NCBI RefSeq assembly: GCF_003675385.1
Contig: NZ_RCWZ01000003.1
Coordinates: 992,001-1,056,000, forward strand
Direction of reading: 5' to 3'
Length of the DNA: 64,000 bases
Source of the DNA: Mucilaginibacter kameinonensis
GTDB lineage: Bacteria > Bacteroidota > Bacteroidia > Sphingobacteriales > Sphingobacteriaceae
Positions 8,750 through 16,593 of the stretch are shown here, piece after piece; position 1 is the stretch's first letter; each line of letters begins with the position of its first letter. The notes beneath the pieces are model-generated. The model was not told the origin of the DNA, made no database searches, and worked only from the letters and a program-made list of their open reading frames with translations. The translations under genes were made by a program, and so were the position numbers.

Positions 8750-9112
8750 CAGCTGCTAAATAATATTTTAATTGTCAAAAAAACTAAAAATTTGGCTTAT
8801 GTGTTCTGATATAGGTGATATTTATTTAATTAATTTGAAATTAAAGAATAATTGTTTACACTTGCATCGTTTTCCATTGAATTTTTCTTGCACTAAAGAA
8901 ACTATTTAAATCACCACGCTTTTTATTATCACTTTCACATAATACTTGCATGGGTTTGGATGTTTTACTAAAACAAGGTTTCAAGATCAATTTCTTTCAA
9001 TTATAGCCTCATATGTTTCAACATGTGGTCAAGCTTTAACACTTGCATAGAAATTTTTGCCGTTTGAAAACAAATTACAATTAAAAAATCCCATTGAACT
9101 ATAATTCATATC
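8750..9112 (+). promoter_or_regulatory. Intergenic leader between pyrF and rho with three ACTTGCAT elements
   Basis: No gene was found in this 363-base AT-rich stretch. It holds three copies of a ten-base element, ACACTTGCAT at 8858-8867, ATACTTGCAT at 8942-8951 and ACACTTGCAT at 9039-9048. The first, read as TACACTTGCA, is close to the Bacteroidetes -7 element TAnnTTTG with its common CA extension. They may be alternative promoters or regulator sites for rho; this is inference. Confidence 0.4.
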
Positions 9113-10753
9113 ATGTCTGATAAAATTGAATTGAACGACAAACTCGTTTCTGAGTTGCGCGAAATTGCCAGAAATTTAGGTATTGCTGAGGCCGACGAAC
9201 TACGTAAAGCTCAGCTTATTGCACGTATTATTGAACAACAACAACTTATTGAAGCCGCCAGGGCACAGCAAAATCTTGTTGAATCCAACTATACCCCTAA
9301 CCCTTCTCCTGATGAAGCCGCGGCCGAAACAGCAGAAAAACCCCGTAAAAGGGCACGCGTTATAAAAACCAAAGAGCAAGCAAAACCACGTGTTGAAGTT
9401 CCGTTGTTAGATGATGCTACTCTTTTTGACACACAGGATGATGAGCCGGTAGCAGATGAATCAGAAAATGAAATACCGGTAGCAGCAGCCACCGAAACAG
9501 AAGCTCCGCAACCGGGTGAAGCACCGGCAAAAGCCGAAGAAGTTGTTCCCGAAGCCCGTCCGCAAAAGTTTGAACGCAGGATTAACAGCAATAATCAAAA
9601 CCAGCAAAAAGCGCAGGAGCCACCGATCAATCTCGACTTTGATAATGTAATTGTAAACGAAGGTGTTTTAGAAATTATGCCTGATGGTTATGGTTTCCTT
9701 CGTTCATCTGATTATAACTACCTCACTTCTCCCGACGATATTTACGTATCGCAATCACAGATAAAATTATTTGGTCTTAAAACAGGAGATACCGTTCGCG
9801 GAAGCATCCGTCCGCCAAAAGAAGGTGAAAAATACTTCCCGTTGGTACGTGTTGAAGCCATTAACGGCCGTATCCCGGCAGAAGTGCGTGACCGTGTTCC
9901 GTTTGATCACTTAACACCATTGTTCCCGTCAGAAAAGCTGAGCCTGTTCACCGATCCGAACAATTACTCAACCCGCATCATGGACCTTTTTTCACCTATT
10001 GGTAAAGGTCAGCGTGGTTTGATTGTGGCGCAGCCAAAAACAGGTAAAACCATGTTATTAAAGGATGTGGCCAATGCAATCGCCAAAAATCATCCGGAAG
10101 TATACCTTATTATATTACTGATAGACGAACGCCCGGAAGAGGTTACCGATATGGCCCGCAGCGTACGTGCCGAAGTTGTTTCATCAACCTTTGATGAGCC
10201 TGCTGAGCGTCACGTAAAAATTGCCAACATTGTGCTTGAAAAAGCAAAACGTATGGTGGAGTGTGGTCACGACGTAGTAATTCTGCTTGATTCTATCACC
10301 CGTTTAGCCCGTGCTTATAATACTGTTGCCCCTGCATCAGGTAAAATATTATCAGGTGGTGTTGATGCCAACGCATTGCACAAGCCAAAACGTTTCTTTG
10401 GTGCTGCCCGTAATATTGAGGATGGTGGTTCATTAACTATCATCGCTACCGCACTTACCGAAACAGGCTCAAAAATGGACGAGGTTATTTTTGAGGAGTT
10501 TAAAGGTACCGGTAATATGGAGTTACAGCTTGACCGTAAATTATCAAACAAACGTATCTTCCCGGCTATCGATATTACTGCTTCAAGTACCCGCCGCGAC
10601 GACTTACTGCTTGACCGTGAAACACTTCAACGTGTTTGGATCCTTCGCAACCACCTTGCCGATATGAATTCGCAGGAATCAATGGAGTTTTTACAGGCTC
10701 AAATTAGGGGCACAAAAACTAACGAAGAATTTCTGATTTCGATGAATTCGTAA
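9113..10753 (+). CDS. rho: Transcription termination factor Rho
   Basis: Rho is a hexameric RNA-dependent ATPase that pulls RNA from RNA polymerase. The 546-residue protein has an N-terminal Rho_N helix region (1-45), an acidic and Ala/Glu-rich linker (about 50-170), the RNA-binding cold-shock fold (about 180-250, VLEIMPDGYGFLRS), and the ATPase domain with Walker A QPKTGKT at 307-313 and LLIDERPEEV near 335-344. It is about 130 residues longer than E. coli Rho because of the linker, as is common in Bacteroidetes. It has a long leader and is followed by a 12-bp inverted repeat. Confidence 0.97.
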   Translation: MSDKIELNDKLVSELREIARNLGIAEADELRKAQLIARIIEQQQLIEAARAQQNLVESNYTPNPSPDEAAAETAEKPRKRARVIKTKEQAKPRVEVPLLDDATLFDTQDDEPVADESENEIPVAAATETEAPQPGEAPAKAEEVVPEARPQKFERRINSNNQNQQKAQEPPINLDFDNVIVNEGVLEIMPDGYGFLRSSDYNYLTSPDDIYVSQSQIKLFGLKTGDTVRGSIRPPKEGEKYFPLVRVEAINGRIPAEVRDRVPFDHLTPLFPSEKLSLFTDPNNYSTRIMDLFSPIGKGQRGLIVAQPKTGKTMLLKDVANAIAKNHPEVYLIILLIDERPEEVTDMARSVRAEVVSSTFDEPAERHVKIANIVLEKAKRMVECGHDVVILLDSITRLARAYNTVAPASGKILSGGVDANALHKPKRFFGAARNIEDGGSLTIIATALTETGSKMDEVIFEEFKGTGNMELQLDRKLSNKRIFPAIDITASSTRRDDLLLDRETLQRVWILRNHLADMNSQESMEFLQAQIRGTKTNEEFLISMNS

Positions 10754-10763
10754 TATTTTAGCG

Positions 10764-10810
10764 ATAATGAAGTTATAAGTAAAGTAGAATATTATTTGTA
10801 ACTTCATTAT
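10764..10810. repeat. Inverted repeat between rho and pssA
   Basis: ATAATGAAGTTA at 10764-10775 and its exact reverse complement at 10799-10810 flank a 23-base loop. It has no clear T tract, so it may be an attenuator or a processing site rather than a full terminator. Confidence 0.5.
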
Positions 10811-10843
10811 TACTTAATAATTTCCTGATAATTTCATGGCGAA

Positions 10844-11566
10844 ATGAAGAGACGCGTTAAAAAACACCTCCCGAATGCTATTACCTGTGCCAACCTGTTT
10901 AGCGGTTGCATAGGGATTGTTTTCGCCTTTCAGGGTAACCTTGTAGTGGCGGCTTACGCCATTTTTCTTAGTTCGATATTTGACTTTTTTGACGGTCTTG
11001 CATCAAGGGTTTTAAATTCTTACTCGTTTATAGGTAAAGATCTCGATTCATTGGCCGACATGGTAAGCTTTGGCGTATTGCCTTCGGTTATTATGTATGA
11101 GCTGTTTTTACAAGCGCCGCAAATAAACGGGGTGAGCCAGATATTAAATTTTGTTGCGTTTTTATTACCTGTATTTTCGGCATTGAGGTTGGCAAAATTC
11201 AATAACGATACCAGGCAATCAGATAGCTTTATAGGTTTACCAACACCAGCAAACGCCATATTAATAGCATCATTACCTTTAATAGTACAGCAATATGATG
11301 CGTTGGCGCATTATATATTAAATCCTTACTTCCTTACAGTTTTGGTACTGGTAATGTGCTCCCTGTTGGTATCCGAAATACCGTTAATGTCGCTTAAATT
11401 CAAAAACCGCGACTTTAACAAAAACATTTTCCGGTATTTACTGCTCTTGTTTTCGGCGATACTCATACTATTTTTTAAATTTGTGGCCGTTCCGGTGGTT
11501 ATATTTATTTATATCACCTTATCCCTGATTCAAACAAAACTCACAAATGACAAAGTTCCAGGCTGA
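10844..11566 (+). CDS. pssA: CDP-diacylglycerol-serine O-phosphatidyltransferase
   Basis: This membrane enzyme makes phosphatidylserine, precursor of phosphatidylethanolamine, from CDP-diacylglycerol and serine. The 240-residue protein has about seven membrane segments and the CDP-alcohol phosphotransferase motif with Asp50, Gly51, Arg55, Gly64, Asp68 and Asp72 (FFDGLASR then GKDLDSLAD). The usual Ala before the Arg is Ser54. The 3' end overlaps purS by 20 bases, so the two are probably translated from one message. Confidence 0.93.
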   Translation: MKRRVKKHLPNAITCANLFSGCIGIVFAFQGNLVVAAYAIFLSSIFDFFDGLASRVLNSYSFIGKDLDSLADMVSFGVLPSVIMYELFLQAPQINGVSQILNFVAFLLPVFSALRLAKFNNDTRQSDSFIGLPTPANAILIASLPLIVQQYDALAHYILNPYFLTVLVLVMCSLLVSEIPLMSLKFKNRDFNKNIFRYLLLLFSAILILFFKFVAVPVVIFIYITLSLIQTKLTNDKVPG

Positions 11567-11801
11567 AATCGAGGTAATGCCCAAAAAAGAAATACTTGAC
11601 CCACAAGGAAAAGCAGTAACCGGTAGTATGAAAAATCTTGGCTTAACCGAAATACATAACGTGCGCATTGGCAAACACATTACGCTTGAAATTGAAGCAG
11701 AGAATGCAGAAGTTGCAAGTGCTAAGGTTGACCAGGCCTGCAAAAGCCTGCTGGCTAACCTAATCATGGAAAGCTATACTTTTAAAATATCAGCCGTTTA
11801 A
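11547..11801 (+). CDS. purS: Phosphoribosylformylglycinamidine synthase, PurS subunit
   Basis: PurS is the small structural subunit that joins PurL and PurQ in the fourth step of purine synthesis. The 84-residue protein has the typical opening with KKEILDPQGKAV and the conserved VRIGKHI segment, and the length matches the family. The start lies inside the end of pssA. purL and purQ are not in the window. Coupling of a purine gene to a phospholipid gene looks like chance of gene order rather than a shared pathway. Confidence 0.93.
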   Translation: MTKFQAEIEVMPKKEILDPQGKAVTGSMKNLGLTEIHNVRIGKHITLEIEAENAEVASAKVDQACKSLLANLIMESYTFKISAV

Positions 11802-11872
11802 GTTAAAGGCGAAGGGTAAAAGCTGAAAGGTTTTTTATTTTTCTAATCTCATCCAATAATTAAAACTTTTAT

Positions 11873-11912
11873 AAAGCACAAAAGGCAAGAAAATTTCTTG
11901 CCTTTTGCTTTT
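11873..11912. terminator. Hairpin terminator between purS and the Hpt gene
   Basis: AAAAGGCAAGAAA at 11880-11892 and TTTCTTGCCTTTT at 11894-11906 pair, with outer AAAGC/GCTTT extending the stem and T-rich ends on both sides. It suits both converging genes. Confidence 0.75.
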
Positions 11913-11960
11913 ATGTATAGTATCAGGGTAATCCCCTAATCCTAAAAATCACGGTTCACC

Positions 11961-12338
11961 TTATAAATTCGCTTCCTTCTCGGCTTTAATTTCCTTTAAA
12001 GTGATCAGGTTGGCTGATACCATGCTGTTTACCTGGTTAAACTTTTCAAAAATTTCGGCGGGATTTTGCCCCCCGGCTTTACAGGCCAGTTCAACTTCCT
12101 GAATAGTAGCCTGACTTATAGGCATACCGAAAAATCCAAGATTTGGTTTTAATTTATGTGCGGCCTGTGCGGCTAATGCCCAGTCCTGGTTATTTAACGC
12201 GTTGCTGATGGTGTTGAGTAGCTCGGGCGATTGCTCCAGGAACATCCCAATCGAGTCAACAATAAAATCGTCGCTACCGTCAGCAATCTCGTATAAAAAA
12301 GAAAGATCAAGATCCTGATCTGGTGAAATATCTGCCAT
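11961..12338 (-). CDS. Histidine phosphotransfer (Hpt) domain protein
   Basis: The 125-residue protein is a free-standing Hpt domain, which passes phosphate between a hybrid kinase and a response regulator. The phosphoacceptor is His61 in AAHKLKPNLGFFG. I chose the ATG at 12338 (MADISPDQ); an earlier in-frame TTG at 12362 would overlap folK. It follows folK by 16 bases and may share its transcript. No kinase or regulator partner is near, so its pathway cannot be inferred. The end is charged (KEIKAEKEANL). Confidence 0.88.
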   Translation of the reverse strand: MADISPDQDLDLSFLYEIADGSDDFIVDSIGMFLEQSPELLNTISNALNNQDWALAAQAAHKLKPNLGFFGMPISQATIQEVELACKAGGQNPAEIFEKFNQVNSMVSANLITLKEIKAEKEANL

Positions 12339-12354
12339 TATAAAAACTTTGTGT

Positions 12355-12843
12355 TTACTCAAAAATATGCTTTTTTACGATTAAGTTATCCTTTAGTTCA
12401 TCCTTTAGCTGCAAAATATTTTTTTTAAACACAGGATGAATAAAATCAGGCGCTATCTCGGCCAAGGGAATTAACGTAAAGCTGCGTTTATACAATTCGG
12501 GATGTGGGACTACCAGGTTAAACTCGTGGATCACTTCATCGCCATAAAACAAAATGTCGATATCAATAGTACGCGATCCCCACTTAACCTCCCGCTTGCG
12601 TCCCATCTCCAGTTCGATACCCAATATTTTTTCCAAAACATCCTGTGCCGAAAGCTCGGTTTGGAGCATCAGCACCTGGTTTAAATAGTCCGGTTCATCA
12701 GTTTTTCCCCACGATTGGGTTTCGTAAACCGATGATACAATTTTAACGGGTGCAACTTGGGACGAAATAGCTTCAATTGCTTGTTGCAGAAACAATTCGC
12801 GCTTACCGAGGTTACTCCCAAGTAGTAAAAAAACATCAATCAT
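12355..12843 (-). CDS. folK: 2-amino-4-hydroxy-6-hydroxymethyldihydropteridine diphosphokinase
   Basis: FolK transfers pyrophosphate from ATP to 6-hydroxymethyl-dihydropterin in folate synthesis. The 162-residue protein matches the family length. LLGSNLGKRE at the start, the metal-binding GSRTIDIDILFYGD (paired Asp) and VPHPELYKRSF are all conserved. The gene is divergent from sppA with an 87-base gap that carries promoter-like elements on both strands. The other folate genes in the window (thyA, folA) are 24 kb away. Confidence 0.95.
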   Translation of the reverse strand: MIDVFLLLGSNLGKRELFLQQAIEAISSQVAPVKIVSSVYETQSWGKTDEPDYLNQVLMLQTELSAQDVLEKILGIELEMGRKREVKWGSRTIDIDILFYGDEVIHEFNLVVPHPELYKRSFTLIPLAEIAPDFIHPVFKKNILQLKDELKDNLIVKKHIFE

Positions 12844-12850
12844 GTTGTAA

Positions 12851-12904
12851 CAAATATAATGGAAACCGCTCTTAGCATTATACGGCGCCTTATTACTAAG
12901 TTTG
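12851..12904. promoter_or_regulatory. Divergent promoter region for folK and sppA
   Basis: TAAGTTTG at 12897-12904 fits the Bacteroidetes -7 consensus TAnnTTTG for sppA (ATG 12931). On the other strand, CAAATATA at 12851-12858 is the same consensus facing folK, very near its start codon. No good -33 TTTG was seen for either. Confidence 0.45.
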
Positions 12905-12930
12905 CATAGTTAAAAAGATTTATAACATTA

Positions 12931-14721
12931 ATGAAACAATTCTTCAAATTCGTTCTGGCCACTATTGTAGGGGTAATTATTTCAGGCATAATAATAGGTG
13001 TAATAGGAGCTGGCATTATTGTCGGCCTCATCGCATCAGCCGGCAGCGATAAAACGGTAGATGTTAGTCCCAACTCTATTTTGTACATGTCGCTTAAAAA
13101 TCAGATAGTTGAACGTACCCCCAATAATCCGCTTGCCGATCTGGACTTTTTAGGATTGAATGACAATAAATCAATAGGGCTTAATGATATCCTGGCCGAT
13201 ATTAAAAAAGCTAAAACCGATGATAATATAAAAGGCATATACCTGGACGAAAGTTATATGACCGCCGGTCAGGCCACTACCGAAGAGATCCGCAACGCGC
13301 TTATTGACTTCAAAAAATCGCGCAAGTTTATTATTGCCTATGCCGAGGTATATACCCAGGGCTTTTACTACCTCGCTTCTGTTGCAGATAAGGTTTATAT
13401 TAACCCCAAAGGTATTTTTGAATTTCATGGCTTCAGCTCACAAACTACCTTCCTTAAAGGTGCTTTAGATAAATTAGGCATTGAAGCACAGATTATTAAG
13501 GTTGGCACTTATAAAAGCGCTGTAGAACCTTTGTTCCTGACCAAAATGAGCGATGCCAATAAACTTCAGGTAACTTCATACTTGGGTTCATTGTATGATC
13601 ATTTTTTAACCGGCATCAGCAAAAGCCGTGGAGTTAGCAAAGATTCATTATTTAGCTACGCCGATAACATGCGCATCCAGTTCCCCGAAGATGCTTATAA
13701 ACTGAAACTGGTTGACGGATTAAAATATAAAGACGAGATTCTGGACGATCTGAAAAAACGTACCGGTACCGATTTAAAAGACGATTTAAAAAGCGTTGAC
13801 CTTAAAGACTACGCAAAAAATAAAACCGAAGATACTGACGACAAGGAAGATGACTCATCGTCAAAAAACCGCATCGCTGTTGTTTATGCATCAGGTGACA
13901 TTACCGGCGGCGAGAGTGACGACAATAATATCGGCTCAGAAACAATCTCAAAAGCCTTACGAAAGGCGCGTTTAGATAATAAGGTAAAAGCTGTGGTATT
14001 GCGTGTTAATTCACCCGGCGGCAGTTCATTGGCATCGGATGTGATCTGGCGCGAGGTAAAACTCATCCACGAAAAGAAACCGATCATTGTTTCAATGGGC
14101 GATTACGCGGCATCCGGTGGTTATTATATTTCATGTGCCGCCGATTCTATCATCGCGCAACCTAACACTATCACCGGCTCTATTGGTATTTTCGCGGTGC
14201 TGCCTAATATGCAAAAATTATTTAACGATAAACTGGGCGTAACATTTGACGGTGTAAAAACCGGTAAATATGCAGATCTGGGCGATATCAGTCGACCATT
14301 AAGCCCGGAAGAACGTTTGATACTACAAAACAGCGTAAACCACGGTTATGACGAATTTACCAAGGCTGTTGCCGACGGTCGTGGTAAAACGCAGGCCTAC
14401 ATCAACAGCATTGGCCAGGGCCGTGTATGGACAGGTGAGCAAGCCCTGAAAATTGGCCTGGTTGACCGCTTAGGAAATATAAATGACGCTATTGCCTCTG
14501 CCGCTAAAAAAGCGAAGATCAAAAACTATAACATAGTAAACTACCCCGAGCAAAAAAGTATTTTCAGCAAAGTGGGCAGCGGCTTAAGTGCCGAGGTACA
14601 AACCCGCATGGTAAAAAATGAGCTTGGCGAAAACTACAGGATTTATCAACAGATAAAAGGCATCACTCAAATGATGCGCACCCCGCAAGCCCGCCTGCCT
14701 TACGACCTCGTGATCAAATAA
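12931..14721 (+). CDS. sppA: Signal peptide peptidase SppA, 67K (long) type
   Basis: SppA is an inner-membrane serine protease that degrades cleaved signal peptides. The 596-residue protein has an N-terminal membrane anchor (about 8-36), then two tandem S49 domains. The catalytic dyad is Lys195 (GTYKSAVEP) from the first domain and Ser395 (DYAASGG) from the second, with the RVNSPGG loop at about 358-364. A charged linker rich in Asp, Lys and Glu (about 280-312) joins the domains. The gene has its own promoter element and is followed by a terminator. Confidence 0.95.
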   Translation: MKQFFKFVLATIVGVIISGIIIGVIGAGIIVGLIASAGSDKTVDVSPNSILYMSLKNQIVERTPNNPLADLDFLGLNDNKSIGLNDILADIKKAKTDDNIKGIYLDESYMTAGQATTEEIRNALIDFKKSRKFIIAYAEVYTQGFYYLASVADKVYINPKGIFEFHGFSSQTTFLKGALDKLGIEAQIIKVGTYKSAVEPLFLTKMSDANKLQVTSYLGSLYDHFLTGISKSRGVSKDSLFSYADNMRIQFPEDAYKLKLVDGLKYKDEILDDLKKRTGTDLKDDLKSVDLKDYAKNKTEDTDDKEDDSSSKNRIAVVYASGDITGGESDDNNIGSETISKALRKARLDNKVKAVVLRVNSPGGSSLASDVIWREVKLIHEKKPIIVSMGDYAASGGYYISCAADSIIAQPNTITGSIGIFAVLPNMQKLFNDKLGVTFDGVKTGKYADLGDISRPLSPEERLILQNSVNHGYDEFTKAVADGRGKTQAYINSIGQGRVWTGEQALKIGLVDRLGNINDAIASAAKKAKIKNYNIVNYPEQKSIFSKVGSGLSAEVQTRMVKNELGENYRIYQQIKGITQMMRTPQARLPYDLVIK

Positions 14722-14750
14722 AATTTCATTAATACATACATTTTGATTGT

Positions 14751-14781
14751 AAAAAGCCGCCTGTTTGGGTGGCTTTTTTTA
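14751..14781 (+). terminator. Terminator after sppA
   Basis: AAAAAGCCGCC and GGGTGGCTTTTTTT form a stem with one mismatch, a short loop and a T tract, 30 bases after the sppA stop. Confidence 0.8.
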
Positions 14782-14801
14782 TTTTTAGAAAAACTTAAAC
14801 C

Positions 14802-15266
14802 ATGAAATATCCATTGGATTTCTACACTTCATATAACCAGTTTTATGTTTCTGATAAAAGCTCTCCCGGCCAAACTGATTCTGCAAGTTTCTGGACAAAC
14901 GAAGCTTATGAAGATCGGTTAGCTATTGAAGATGGCGTTTTAGGTATAGGAACGGAATGTTATGGCCCTGTTAAAGCCGAACTTGAAATTTTAGAGACAG
15001 CGAATAACATTGTAGATTTTTCCAGTTTCGATCATGTTGTTGAGGCTGGTATTGATATAAAATCCGGAGTAATCCAAATACTTAATTGCCCGGATTGGAC
15101 AGTACAGATAGAATTACGCACCGCGCCTGGAAATTATAGGGTTAGGATATATTCTTCAAACCTTGCTTCTGTTGATGGAGATGAAGGTAATGATTTCTAT
15201 CGAATAGAGATTTGGCCCAGTGAAAACGCAGAAAGAACCATTTTAAAGAAATATCTACGTAGTTAA
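14802..15266 (+). CDS. ComJ-like protein (possible nuclease inhibitor or immunity protein)
   Basis: This 154-residue soluble protein has no signal peptide. Its layout (SYNQFYVSD, then FWTNEAYEDRLAIEDGVLGI, a GPVKAELEI strand, and FYRIEIWP near the end) resembles the ComJ family as I remember it. Bacillus ComJ inhibits the NucA nuclease, and related proteins act as immunity partners of secreted toxins. No nuclease or toxin gene is nearby, so the role is open. It converges on an ankyrin gene, another common immunity-type family. Confidence 0.5.
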   Translation: MKYPLDFYTSYNQFYVSDKSSPGQTDSASFWTNEAYEDRLAIEDGVLGIGTECYGPVKAELEILETANNIVDFSSFDHVVEAGIDIKSGVIQILNCPDWTVQIELRTAPGNYRVRIYSSNLASVDGDEGNDFYRIEIWPSENAERTILKKYLRS

Positions 15267-15279
15267 TTTACTTATTGGA

Positions 15280-15308
15280 TTACGAAGTTTTAAAACTTTA
15301 AGTCTGTT
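15280..15308. repeat. Decayed copy of the acttacgaagttt palindrome
   Basis: TTACGAAGTTTTAAAACTTT followed by AAGTCTGTT matches the perfect palindrome at 35435-35467 except for a missing CG in the right arm. It lies between two convergent genes and may help end transcription. Confidence 0.5.
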
Positions 15309-15321
15309 GAGTACTATTTAT

Positions 15322-16071
15322 CTACCCCCTCTTCAAATAAGCATTAGGTACATTATTTGGCACATAATTAATTCCATAAGCATTCTTTATCAGCAGGCTC
15401 ACAGTTTCCATAGTTGTTTGTTCCTTACGATGAAATTGAGGTAATGAGCCCATCATAGCATAACTTATTGGATTTACCGACGGCACAAACGTTTCCCATT
15501 CATATCCCCTGCCCCAGATCAGACCTTTAACTGTATATAATAGATCGGCTCCGTTTTGCAGCAAAAAGTGAAGCATATCAACCGAGCTATTGCCGTTTTG
15601 ATTGACAGTATGAAAAATAGGCGTATGTCCGCCGAAGCCATATTCATCATATGCCGCTTTAGCATTTATATCAGCACCATGATCTAAAAGTATTCTGGCG
15701 CAAGCAAGGCTATTGTATTCGGCACAAAAATGCATTAAAGTGCCGCCTGTTAAGGGCGTGTACGTATTATTATATAGTGAATACGCTTTGTCAACAGTTG
15801 AAGCACCCGTGTTTAATATCTGCTTCAACATCTCTTCATCGTGGGCTAAAACTGCCAACAATGCCTTGTCTTCATACTCAAGCCCCGCATCAATAAACGC
15901 TCTTACGCAATCCTTAAACCGGGGGCCGCGGGCATACATTTCAACCATCATGGTAAAAACCGGCATCCCATCATGAACTTCATTCGGACTGCCGCCTTTA
16001 TTAAAATACGCTTTAATCTCATCAACTGCATGAGTTTCGGCCGCGTAAAGGATGTCGTTGTAATTGGGCAT
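15322..16071 (-). CDS. Ankyrin repeat protein
   Basis: The 249-residue protein lacks a signal peptide. It contains ankyrin-type repeats, clearest at GGTLMHFCAEYNSLACARILL with DHGADINAKA, and GHTPIFHTVNQNG with LHFLLQNGADLL; earlier, weaker repeats lie from residue 10. Ankyrin repeats bind other proteins, so this is a binding module without a known target. It lies 9 bases after the small secreted-protein gene on the same strand, so they may be co-transcribed. Confidence 0.85.
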   Translation of the reverse strand: MPNYNDILYAAETHAVDEIKAYFNKGGSPNEVHDGMPVFTMMVEMYARGPRFKDCVRAFIDAGLEYEDKALLAVLAHDEEMLKQILNTGASTVDKAYSLYNNTYTPLTGGTLMHFCAEYNSLACARILLDHGADINAKAAYDEYGFGGHTPIFHTVNQNGNSSVDMLHFLLQNGADLLYTVKGLIWGRGYEWETFVPSVNPISYAMMGSLPQFHRKEQTTMETVSLLIKNAYGINYVPNNVPNAYLKRG

Positions 16072-16080
16072 GGCTTTAAA

Positions 16081-16455
16081 TCATTTGGATTCTATTTTTA
16101 TTTCGTTGTTATCGATAGCACCTTCTAAATCTATCACAATTTCTTTAGCCAAATATGCCGGAGCATCGCTTAAATAACCCACGGCATAATACTTGCTATG
16201 CTGTTTTATTATTTTAAGTATACCACCCTTCTGTTTAGAAACAATAGCGGGCAAAGGGTCGTCCATTCTTTTATTGTTGCTTATAAATACAAAATTTTTA
16301 TCCGGCTTGGCTCCGTAAAGCAGCTGGATCTTTTGCATCGGGTAAATTTTAATGTTTTTATAAATAAGCGTATCATTTTTATAAACGGCATCCTGGGCCG
16401 AAGCTATGCTGATACCGGAAAATATAAATCCCAATAAAAAGGCTATTTTTTTCAT
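16081..16455 (-). CDS. Small secreted protein of unknown function
   Basis: The 124-residue protein opens with a clear signal peptide (MKKIAFLLGFIFSGISIASAQ). The mature part of about 100 residues is basic, with beta-strand-like stretches (KIQLLYGAK, FVFISNNKR, ILKIIKQHSKYYAVGYL). I do not recognise the family. It is the first gene before the ankyrin gene, with a promoter-like element upstream. Confidence 0.75.
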   Translation of the reverse strand: MKKIAFLLGFIFSGISIASAQDAVYKNDTLIYKNIKIYPMQKIQLLYGAKPDKNFVFISNNKRMDDPLPAIVSKQKGGILKIIKQHSKYYAVGYLSDAPAYLAKEIVIDLEGAIDNNEIKIESK

Positions 16456-16500
16456 GATTTGTGATTAGACGTTTAGTGTATTAATATAAACGAACGCTTT

Positions 16501-16534
16501 CAAAACTAATTATGTAACGCTCTCATAAAACAAA
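16501..16534 (-). promoter_or_regulatory. Promoter-like element for the small secreted-protein gene
   Basis: On the minus strand, TAGTTTTG (16501-16508) fits TAnnTTTG, and TTTG (16531-16534) lies 22 bases upstream, as expected for a -33 element. The start codon is 46 bases downstream. Confidence 0.45.
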
Positions 16535-16593
16535 CCCTCTCCTTAAGCTGTCATTACAATGGCTTTTTGTATTTTTACCGCCTCATTGTATTT

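Noticed and set aside
15322..16071. A complete polymorphic toxin system around the ankyrin gene
   Set aside because: No toxin domain, Rhs repeat or secretion gene is present nearby; only immunity-like families are seen.
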